Positions 1-7,500 of a stretch of 9,925 nucleotides of DNA are shown here, piece by piece. The translations under genes and the position numbers were made by a program. Each line of letters opens with the position of its first letter. Position 1 is the stretch's first letter. The stretch covers positions 1 to 9,925 of the forward strand of contig BNTT01000116.1 in NCBI GenBank assembly GCA_025996815.1. Reading direction: 5' to 3'. This stretch comes from Bacteroidia bacterium (GTDB lineage Bacteria > Bacteroidota > Bacteroidia > Bacteroidales > Azobacteroidaceae). Under the pieces are notes generated by a model. The model was given only the letters and a program-made list of their open reading frames with translations. It was not told the origin of the DNA and searched no databases.

Positions 1-30
1 AATGTTTTTTATGTCATTTTCTTTAAATGA

Positions 31-855
31 TTGCTTTGGTATAGGCGTTTAGGTCGCCCCGCTGAAAATATTGTTACCCATTTCGAAAAAGAAAATGTTG
101 GTTTATGTTTTACACGTCAATTATTAGGCGACAAATGGCAAAATGTATTTGTTACCGACACTATAATAGATGGTTGTACTGTTTCCTTGAAATCGCGTGA
201 ATGGACTTACATCGCCCCGCTCTATTTCTACAATGGAAAGGAACACAAAGATATGCTTGAGTTGGAATTTACGGACAAGGGCGCAAAATATGCCAATTTT
301 TCGCAAAATTTTATCCAAAATTATATTAAAAAACTCAAATTTGAGCCCACTCCCGAAGAAATTTTAGCCTATATCTATGCCGTGCTACATTCAGCCTCAT
401 ACCGCACAAAATACATCGAATTTCTCAAAACAGACTTCCCTGCCGTTCCAATGGCAACAAACGAGGCGCAATTTCGGCAATATGCCTCGTTGGGGCAACA
501 ACTCATAGATTTGCATTTGCTCAAAAACGTGCCCGACGATGCCGACATTCGCGTGTCGCTCGGCGGTGTGGACGGCTTTTTTACAATCAAATCCATTTCG
601 CATCGCGGCGAAATGTTATATTTGGAAACAACAGAGGGAAAAACAATAGCCTATTCGGGCGTTCCGCAGGCTGCGTATGATTTCGAAATCGGCTCGTATC
701 GCCCAATCGAAAAATGGCTGAAATACCGCATAAAAGACCGTGTCACGCTCGACATTGCCGACCTCAACCATCTCAAACAAATGCTCATCGCCATAAAGCA
801 AACTATAGAGGTAATGGCGGAAATAGAAAAAGTGGGGGAACTATCACAAAGATAG
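31..855 (+). CDS. Type ISP restriction-modification enzyme, C-terminal fragment (gene probably interrupted)
   Basis: This 274-residue frame matches the end of the large single-chain type ISP restriction-modification enzymes (helicase, methyltransferase and target recognition in one protein, usually well over 900 residues). Seen here: a GRPAENIVTHF / ENVGLCFTRQ stretch (about residues 8-30), KSREWTYIAPLYFY (54-67), then the C-terminal specificity domain with LHSASYRTKYIEFLKTDFP (118-136), LGQQLIDLHLL (153-163), a GVPQAAYDFEIGSYRPIEKWLK segment and a final helix ending TIEVMAEIE. The methyltransferase and helicase parts are absent. Position 31 is a TTG directly after an in-frame TGA (28-30) and has no ribosome site, so it is unlikely to be a true start. 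Upstream of the TGA the same frame is open to the window edge and reads NVFYVIFFK, which could be the preceding part of the protein. The fragment is therefore best read as the 3' part of a gene broken by a nonsense change, a frameshift or a sequencing error. The first 350 or so bases are more AT-rich than the rest. The family call is firm; whether it is functional is doubtful. Confidence 0.8.
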   Translation: MLWYRRLGRPAENIVTHFEKENVGLCFTRQLLGDKWQNVFVTDTIIDGCTVSLKSREWTYIAPLYFYNGKEHKDMLELEFTDKGAKYANFSQNFIQNYIKKLKFEPTPEEILAYIYAVLHSASYRTKYIEFLKTDFPAVPMATNEAQFRQYASLGQQLIDLHLLKNVPDDADIRVSLGGVDGFFTIKSISHRGEMLYLETTEGKTIAYSGVPQAAYDFEIGSYRPIEKWLKYRIKDRVTLDIADLNHLKQMLIAIKQTIEVMAEIEKVGELSQR

Positions 856-865
856 CCATTCACTT

Positions 866-2080
866 TCACCCCTCCAAATCATATTCCTTAATCTTGCGAT
901 ACAGCGTGCGCTCCGAGATTTTGAGGTCTTTGGCGGCATCGGCGCGTCTGCCGTTGTGGCGTTCTAATGCCTTGATAATCAGTGTTTTTTCTGCTTCGCC
1001 TAAGGAGAGGGTTTTGTGGTCTTCCGCTGCCACGTCCGACACTGCCACGTCCGACACTGCCTGAATGGGCGCGAAGGTTTCTTCTTCGGCGGGCAGGGCG
1101 TAGGCTTGCGGCTCTTTGAGCGGCGGTGCCTTGTGCGGCTCGCGGATGATGGGCTGGTCGTAAATCATTTGCTTCAATTCGTTGATTTCGCGGCGCATTT
1201 CGTACAAAATTTTGTAGAGAAATTCGTTGCCGCCGCCCGTTTCCGTGTGGGTGCCCGCCTGCGCGGGGATGATGGCTGGGAGGTGCTCCAAGGCGGGTGC
1301 GGAGAGGTAGGTTTTCAGTTCTTCCGCCGAGATTTCGCGGTCTTTTTCAAAGATGGACATCCGCTCGGTAACGTTTTTCAGTTCGCGTACATTGCCGGGC
1401 CAGCGGTATTTTGCCAGCATCTGCTGCGCTTCGGGAACCAGCGACACCGCCGGCACGCGGTATTTTTCGGCAAAATCGGAGGCAAACTTCCTGAACAGCA
1501 GGTAAATATCTTCCTGTCGGTCGCGCAGCGGCGGCAGGTTGATGGGCACGGTGTTGAGGCGGTAGTACAAATCTTCGCGGAATTTGCCGTCGCGGATGGC
1601 TCTCAGCAGGTCCACATTGGTCGCCGCCACGATGCGCACGTCGGTTTTTTGCGATTTTGACTGCCCCACGCGGATAAATTCGCCCGTTTCGAGCACGCGC
1701 AGCAGGCGGGCTTGCGTTGCCAGCGGCAGTTCGCCCACCTCGTCCAAAAAAAGCGTACCGTGGTCTGCCACTTCAAAGTAGCCCTTGCGGTCGGCAAGCG
1801 CACCCGTGAACGCCCCTTTTTCGTGTCCAAACAGTTCTGCATCGACCGTGCCTTCGGGAATGGCACCGCAATTGACGGCATTATACGTCCCGTGTTTGCG
1901 CGCACTGTTTTGATGGATGATTTGCGGAAACACTTCCTTGCCCACGCCGCTCTCGCCGGTAATCAGCACCGTGAGGTCGGTGGGCGCGATGAGGAGGGCT
2001 TTTTCGATTTCGCGATTGAGCAACACGCTGCTGCCGATGATGCTAAATCGCTGTTTTATCGTTTGTATGTCTGTTGCCAT
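866..2080 (-). CDS. Sigma-54-dependent transcriptional activator (AAA+ domain plus Fis-type HTH)
   Basis: This 404-residue activator remodels RNA polymerase-sigma-54 closed complexes using ATP. It has no N-terminal receiver, PAS or GAF domain and starts almost directly at the AAA+ module. Visible motifs: Walker A GESGVGKE (42-49), the sigma-54-contacting loop GAFTGA (89-94), Walker B TLFLDE (109-114), the REDLYYRL arginine-finger region (168-175) and WPGNVREL (227-234). A Pro/Ala-rich linker with a short helical segment (FLYKILYEMRREINELKQMI, 287-306) leads to a Fis-like helix-turn-helix at about 360-402 (ADAAKDLKISERTLYRKIKEY). This compact layout is, to my knowledge, common in Bacteroidetes. 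The linker carries two insert-like oddities: an IPAQAGTHT stretch (271-279) encoded by a palindromic repeat, and a duplicated VSDVA (342-351). The ATG lies 4 bases after the thrA stop, suggesting translational coupling. Its target promoters cannot be told from this window; I saw no convincing -24/-12 sigma-54 promoter here. The function class is certain and the regulon unknown. Confidence 0.95.
   Translation of the reverse strand: MATDIQTIKQRFSIIGSSVLLNREIEKALLIAPTDLTVLITGESGVGKEVFPQIIHQNSARKHGTYNAVNCGAIPEGTVDAELFGHEKGAFTGALADRKGYFEVADHGTLFLDEVGELPLATQARLLRVLETGEFIRVGQSKSQKTDVRIVAATNVDLLRAIRDGKFREDLYYRLNTVPINLPPLRDRQEDIYLLFRKFASDFAEKYRVPAVSLVPEAQQMLAKYRWPGNVRELKNVTERMSIFEKDREISAEELKTYLSAPALEHLPAIIPAQAGTHTETGGGNEFLYKILYEMRREINELKQMIYDQPIIREPHKAPPLKEPQAYALPAEEETFAPIQAVSDVAVSDVAAEDHKTLSLGEAEKTLIIKALERHNGRRADAAKDLKISERTLYRKIKEYDLEG
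1027..1061 (-). repeat. 15-bp perfect tandem duplication in the activator linker
   Basis: On the plus strand CTGCCACGTCCGACA occurs at 1027-1041 and again without change at 1042-1056, followed by a partial CTGCC. Because 15 is a multiple of three, the frame is kept and the protein reads AVSDV AVSDV in the disordered-looking linker before the Fis-type helix-turn-helix. The perfect identity suggests a recent slippage event. Confidence 0.9.
1238..1276 (-). repeat. Palindromic repeat (IPAQAG type) inserted in frame in the activator gene
   Basis: The core at 1254-1267 is a perfect stem, CCCGC-CTGC-GCGGG on the plus strand. With its flanks it translates in the gene's frame as AIIPAQAGTHTET (residues 269-281). 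This is the hallmark translation of a short dispersed palindromic repeat that I know from many bacterial genomes, where IPAQAG or PAQAGI appears in unrelated proteins. It lies in the variable linker between the AAA+ module and the DNA-binding domain, where an insertion would be tolerated. The sequence and stem are seen directly; membership of a dispersed family is from general knowledge. The outer boundaries are approximate. Confidence 0.6.
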
Positions 2081-2084
2081 AATG

Positions 2085-4502
2085 TTATCTGATGTTCGCG
2101 ATGCTGATGATGTCGGAAAAGACTCCGGCAGCCGTTACAGCCGCCCCTGCGCCATATCCTTTGATAATCATCGGGTATTCGTAGTAACGTTCGGTGGTTA
2201 TCATAATGATATTGTTGCTGCCCTCCAACTCGTAAAACGGATGGGCGGCGCTGACAGATTGTAAGCCAATGCTGCATTTGCCGTTGTCCATAACTGCCAC
2301 GAAGCGCGATTTTTTGCCCTCTGCTGCCAATTTTTGCCGTTTGGCTTCAAATTCGGCATTCAGTTCGGGGATTTTCTTCCAAAAATCGTCCGTTGAGCCT
2401 TCAAAATAGGGGTCGGGGATAAACAAATTCTTTTCTACATCGCTCTGATTCATTTCGTAACCCGCTTCGCGCGAGAGGATTACCAACTTGCGGAGCACGT
2501 CTGTGCCGTTCAAGTCCAAGCGCGGGTCAGGCTCTGCGAAACCGGCTTCCTGCGCCATTTGGATGGCTTTGCTGAGCGGGATTTCTGCGCTGATGGTGTT
2601 GAAAATGAAGTTGAGCGTGCCCGAAAGCACCGCCTCTATTTTCAGAATTTTGTCGCCGCTGTTGGTCAGCGCGTTCATTGTGTTGATGATGGGCAAACCT
2701 GCGCCCACGTTGGTCTCAAAGAGGTATTTCACGCCCGTTTTGTAGGTGATGGCTTTCAGTTTGCGGTAGTTTTCATACGTGCCCGACGATGCCACTTTGT
2801 TGGCTGCCACCACCGAAATGTTGTGCGAGAGAAACTCCTCGTAGAGTTCTGCCACCTCCGCGCTCGCCGTGCAATCGACAAACACCGAATTAAAGATATT
2901 CATCTCAAGGATAGCCTTTTGCAACTTTTTGGGGGAGGAGTCTTGCCCTTCGGCGTTCAGTTTTTCGATGCACTTTTCCGGATTGATGCCGTTGCGGTCT
3001 AAGAGCATTTTGTTTTTGCGGGCGATGCCCACCACGTTGAGTTTCAGCCCGTTGTGTTCCATCAGCGGGCGTTGCTGGCGGCGGATGGTTTCCAGCAGTT
3101 GCCCGCCCACTGTGCGCACGCCCACCAGAAAGATGTTCAACACCTGGTATTCCGACAGGAAAAACGAGTCGTGGAGTGCGTTGAGGGCTTTGCGGAGGTG
3201 TTCGCTCTTGATGACGAACGAGATATTCGTTTCGCTGGCACTTTGCGCCAGTGCGATGGTGCTGATGCCGCTACGCCCCAGTGTGCCAAACAATTTGCCG
3301 GCAATGCCCGGCACGTGTTTCATATTTTCGCCCACGATAGCCACCGTTGCCAGCCCTTTTTCGACCTTGAAATTGTTGATTTCGCCCTGCCGCAACTCCT
3401 GTTCAAACTCCCTGCGCAGAGCCTCCACCGCCAACTCGGCATCGGCGTCGCGCACGCCCAGCGTGGAGGTGTTTTCGGAAGCCGTTTGCGACACCATAAA
3501 CACGCTCACGCCAATTTTCGATAACGCCTTGAAAATCCGATAGTTAACTCCCAACACGCCCACCATGCCAAGCCCCTGCACGGTTATCAAACTCGTGTCG
3601 TTGATAGACGAAATGCCGCGAATGGGCTTCTCGTCGCGGAGGTGGTCGCGCGTGATATAAGTGCCCGCAGCATCGGGATTGAACGTATTTTTAATTAAAA
3701 TCGGGATATTCTCGTGGTAGGCGGGGTAAATCGTTGGCGGATAGACGACTTTTGCGCCGAAATTGCTCAACTCCATCGCCTCCACGTAGGTCATTTTTTC
3801 GATGACGTAGGCATTGGTGATGATGCGCGGGTCGGCGGTCATGAAGCCGTCCACATCCGTCCAAATTTCGAGGATGCGCGCTTTGAGTGCCGCCGCCAAA
3901 ATCGCCGCCGTGTAGTCGGAGCCGCCTCTTCCGAGGTTGGTAACGTCGCCCGTTGTCTTGTCTGCCGCGATAAATCCGGGCACGACAGAGATTTTCGGCA
4001 AATCCACAAACGTCTGCTCAATCAGCAGGTTAGTAGCCTTGAAATCCACAATATGCTTTGAAAATTGCCTGTCCGTTTGGATAAATGCGCGGGCATCGAA
4101 CAGCCGCGCCCCGTCCAGAACCGCCGCCACAATCAGCGAACTGAGCCGTTCGCCATAACTCACGATGCTGTCGGAGGTCTTTTGCGACAATTCTTTGACG
4201 AGAAACACGCCTTTGAGGATGTTTTTCAATTCGTCTAACAAAACCGTCATGCCCGCATTGGGATTGCGGGTCAAGCCCGCAATGACAGTGGTGTGTCGCT
4301 GCTCCACCAGCGCAAGTTCCTGTTCGTAGGCACTGTTGCCTGCCGCCGCGAGGCGAGCGGTCGTCAGCAGGTGGTCGGTGATGCCGCCAAGCGCGGAAAC
4401 AACCACGATGACCGGCTCTTCCACCGCCTCAACAATTTTCTTGACCTTTAATATACTTTCTGCGGAGCCAACAGACGTGCCGCCAAATTTCATTACACGC
4501 AT
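2085..4502 (-). CDS. thrA: Bifunctional aspartokinase / homoserine dehydrogenase
   Basis: This 805-residue fusion catalyses the first step (aspartate to aspartyl phosphate, EC 2.7.2.4) and third step (aspartate semialdehyde to homoserine, EC 1.1.1.3) of threonine/methionine synthesis in the cytoplasm. The length is normal for the family (E. coli ThrA is about 820). The kinase domain (1 to about 295) has KFGGTS (5-10), SYGERLSS (115-122) and GRGGSD (191-196). Two ACT-like regulatory domains span about 300-450. The dehydrogenase (about 455-805) has the catalytic Lys in AANKVASS (K569), TNVGAGLP (597-604) and the substrate-site EPDPRLDLNGTDV (657-669), and ends with GYGAGAAVTAAGVFSD. Oddities: the nucleotide-binding motif is GVRTVGG (461-467), with Arg at the second glycine of GxGxxG, and a palindromic repeat adds TVIAGLTRNPNAG to the kinase at 72-84. 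The ATG at 4502 is used; a second Met (residue 4) just before KFGG is possible. It begins 17 bases after the upstream gene's stop and ends 4 bases before the activator gene. No thrB or thrC follows. Confidence 0.96.
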   Translation of the reverse strand: MRVMKFGGTSVGSAESILKVKKIVEAVEEPVIVVVSALGGITDHLLTTARLAAAGNSAYEQELALVEQRHTTVIAGLTRNPNAGMTVLLDELKNILKGVFLVKELSQKTSDSIVSYGERLSSLIVAAVLDGARLFDARAFIQTDRQFSKHIVDFKATNLLIEQTFVDLPKISVVPGFIAADKTTGDVTNLGRGGSDYTAAILAAALKARILEIWTDVDGFMTADPRIITNAYVIEKMTYVEAMELSNFGAKVVYPPTIYPAYHENIPILIKNTFNPDAAGTYITRDHLRDEKPIRGISSINDTSLITVQGLGMVGVLGVNYRIFKALSKIGVSVFMVSQTASENTSTLGVRDADAELAVEALRREFEQELRQGEINNFKVEKGLATVAIVGENMKHVPGIAGKLFGTLGRSGISTIALAQSASETNISFVIKSEHLRKALNALHDSFFLSEYQVLNIFLVGVRTVGGQLLETIRRQQRPLMEHNGLKLNVVGIARKNKMLLDRNGINPEKCIEKLNAEGQDSSPKKLQKAILEMNIFNSVFVDCTASAEVAELYEEFLSHNISVVAANKVASSGTYENYRKLKAITYKTGVKYLFETNVGAGLPIINTMNALTNSGDKILKIEAVLSGTLNFIFNTISAEIPLSKAIQMAQEAGFAEPDPRLDLNGTDVLRKLVILSREAGYEMNQSDVEKNLFIPDPYFEGSTDDFWKKIPELNAEFEAKRQKLAAEGKKSRFVAVMDNGKCSIGLQSVSAAHPFYELEGSNNIIMITTERYYEYPMIIKGYGAGAAVTAAGVFSDIISIANIR
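4246..4286 (-). repeat. 41-bp palindromic repeat (VIAGLTRNP type) inserted in thrA
   Basis: The element has 5-bp inverted ends, GTCAT at 4246-4250 and ATGAC at 4282-4286, and contains the stem TGCGGG-TCAAG-CCCGCA (4265-4281), with another GCCCGCA at 4251-4257. In the thrA frame it encodes VIAGLTRNPNAGMT in a kinase segment that I recall as variable between homologues. VIAGLTRNP is a recurrent translation of a dispersed GTCATTGCGGGCTTGACCCG-type repeat in several bacterial groups. The structure is seen directly; its family membership is from general knowledge, and copy number elsewhere in this genome cannot be seen here. Confidence 0.75.
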
Positions 4503-4519
4503 AATTTCAATCGTTACGT

Positions 4520-7500
4520 TTAGGGTGCAGCAACATTCACCTTAACGATGTAAAAGATATCCTCCATACCGGTTTCCGAGACCTTGAAGACATACTGTAG
4601 CGTCCCGCCGGCAGCAATAGAGGTAATGTCCATAGTAACTGTCGGTGGTGTGGATGAATTAACAGTACCGGCAACAGAACTGCCATTAAGTGCCCATACG
4701 GCAATCGTCTGATTGGCTGTTGTCGTGCCGGTTAGTACGACTTGAGGAGTATTGTTTGGAACATTTACCTCAATAATCTTATCGCTACTGGAATACCCCG
4801 TGGGAGGATTTGACACTGTGAAAGTTACAGGCGTAGTACTCGGCTCCTTGTGTATCATAACGGGATACACGATATTCGCCATGCCGGATTCCGAAACGGT
4901 TATGAGAAAGAACTTTGACCCGGAAGGAGAGGTAGTGTTCGTGGTAAAATTAACAGTAGGTGCACTGGCACCTAAAGCAGCAGGAGCATAGCTAATACTA
5001 ACATCCGAAGCATTTAGACCGCTTACCGCAACCGTCTGAGTGGCGGTTTTCGTACCGGTTATTACGGTTTGGCTATAAGTATCTGGGACATTTGTATCAA
5101 CCAACCTGTGATCTTCATCCTGGTCAACATTTACCGGATTACTACCGGGCATCGTGAAGGTCATATTCGCCGCCGGAGCCCTCACGGTGAGCGTAACTAT
5201 GTACTTAATATCAGTCTGACCGGCTTCCGAAATAGTACAATGAAATGACATATCGCCGCCGTCCATAATGTGTGAAACATCGACAACATCTTCCGCAGCC
5301 GTGTTAGTACCTCCTGTTGTAACATACGATGCGCCGGCACCGCCTATGGTAGCCCACTGAGTTGCTAACATAGTGCGTCCTATCACGACTTTCGTTGTCT
5401 TTCGATTAACTGTTATATTCACTGCTTTTTGCGCACCACCGCCGGTAAGTGAATTTCCGTTGCCGGGCGTGGGTTCTTTCAGCACGAAAGTTACATTGTT
5501 GGTATCCGCGCCTCTGGCTACGTTCACCGTAACGACGTAGGTGATACTACTCTTGCCCGATTCCGAGAGAGTCAGGGTGTATTGCTTCGAGCCGCCGAGT
5601 GTTTGCACATCCGTGGTAGAAAGTTCAATCGTCGGAATAACGGTGGTGGTGTCAACCACCACATCTGCGGCATGCGCACCACCTATAGTAATCCACTGGG
5701 TTGGTTTTTTGTTGATAACATTGAGCCTTACAGAACTTACGTAGTTCACTACATTGACTCCAACAGACGTGCTTGTGCTGCCGTTGGTGACCATCGTATT
5801 GCCGGCTCCCGTGGGTGAATTGAGTGAGAAAGTTACACCGGTGGTTGGCGGCGACGAAGCCACTGTTACCATCACAGTATATACAAGGGGTGACTTGCCC
5901 GGTTCCGAAACAATTACGGTATATGACATCGTGCCGCCTTCTTTCCTGATTGTAGCATCCAGTTTAATTACAGGGGCAGCGTCAGTTCCCTGTTGTTCAA
6001 CGAATATGGCATCATTGCCGGCTATTGAAATCGACTGGGCTGCGGTTTTGCCGGTAATATTGACCTTTACAGTGTCTGTGTTGTTCGCTACATTGACCGT
6101 AACCGTTTTCTGACTGGCGCTAGCGTCAGTGGTTGCAATCGTATTGCCGAGACCCGGATTCAGTGAGGGGCTATTCAGCGTGAAATTCACTGCTGTAGTA
6201 GTAGGTATTGTTGATTGGTCGCCCACGTTCACCCCGACGTTATACACGATGCTACTCCTGCCGGGTTCCGAAACGGTCACGGAAAACCTCACCGACCCGC
6301 CGCCTTGAACGCTCCTCGTGTCCACAATAAGTCTTGAAATTTTGGGGTCAATAAAGGACAATGATACCTTAGAACTATCTGTGCCGCCGATAGTAAGTAT
6401 CTGTCCACTGATGGCTTTCGTAGTTTGTATTTGAACCTCCTCTGTATTGAATTTAACATTTGCGGCGACACTCCTTATTGTTTCACCGCCTATTACCGTA
6501 GCATCAGTCGGAAAATATCTCTCGAATTTCACCTGATCCGAGGTAGGGGGCATGGCAGGGGTCGCAGGGAAGATGATAGTTACCCTGCCGGAGTGGATTA
6601 CATTTGTTACCTGGTATTCATAGTTTTCCATTAGTGCGTCGAGGTGCTGAAACCAATTCGTTGGCACGCCGATGAAAGTATAGCCGGGTTTGGCGGTCAG
6701 GGAGACGACTGCCTTATACACGGTGCTTCCTGCAAATTTTTCACCGACAGGCAGAGGAACATCATTGGCATCTTTCCATTCGATGACTCCGGTGTACTCG
6801 GATGACGTAAGTGTTAAATCCGGAAAGTCATCCGGGAAAACCTTCTCGGGAGCGGTAACCAGAGAGGTAAGGTCGCGCCCGGTGGTTATTGTCGTGCCGT
6901 CAAGCCCTGCGAAAGTAATGGTAACTATTCCACTATTAGTCGCATTGGTTGGCACTCCATTGGCACCATTGTGAATAAAATGATTCTGCGGCATACCGAT
7001 GAAAGTGAAGCCGGGCTTGGGGGTCAGAGTAAGGATGGCTTTATATGCTCGCACTTCAAACGTGCCGTAAGCAGGCAAACCAAAGGTATCTGTCCATGCG
7101 ATAGTCCCGGTGTATTGAGTCTGGTCGGGAAATACAGACTGCGGGATTGCGCCTTCCTTGGGCACGGTAACCAGTGCGGTAAGGTCAAGCGGAGTCGTCA
7201 CCAAGGCATCTACCGCTTCCACAGGAGGGGCAACCCGAAGTTTCAGCCGATTACTTTCGGTCAAGCCGGATGTGGTGGCTGCAACAAAATACTCCCTTTC
7301 CGGCAGAGGCGTCATGACATTGGAATGGCGCAAGGTGAGTGCCGCGCCATTGTTTGACGCGGTTATGCCGCTCACGCCATCCGCTCCGGCGGCTGTGTCG
7401 TAAACCTTCCATGTAGTATTGGTGTATGGGGGAGTGTTGGTCAGAGTGAATATCACGTTATTTTGTGTAGCGGTGGCTTTTGAGATAGTGATGATGTCGG

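Noticed and set aside
856..865. Terminator between the convergent restriction-modification fragment and the activator gene
   Set aside because: Only 10 bases separate the two stops, and I see no stem followed by a T run in either direction.
1016..1660. Open plus-strand frame of 214 codons opposite the sigma-54 activator
   Set aside because: It is a shadow of the minus-strand gene; the translation is low-complexity, without any recognisable motif, and the opposite strand encodes an unmistakable AAA+ activator.
3286..3314. GCCGGCAATGCCCGGC in thrA as a further copy of the palindromic repeat
   Set aside because: It encodes the normal VPGIAGKLFG part of the second ACT region and lacks the GTCAT ends; the similarity is only from Gly/Pro codons.
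2869..3543. Open plus-strand frame of 224 codons opposite thrA
   Set aside because: It is fully covered by the conserved ACT and dehydrogenase parts of thrA on the other strand and shows no protein-family features.
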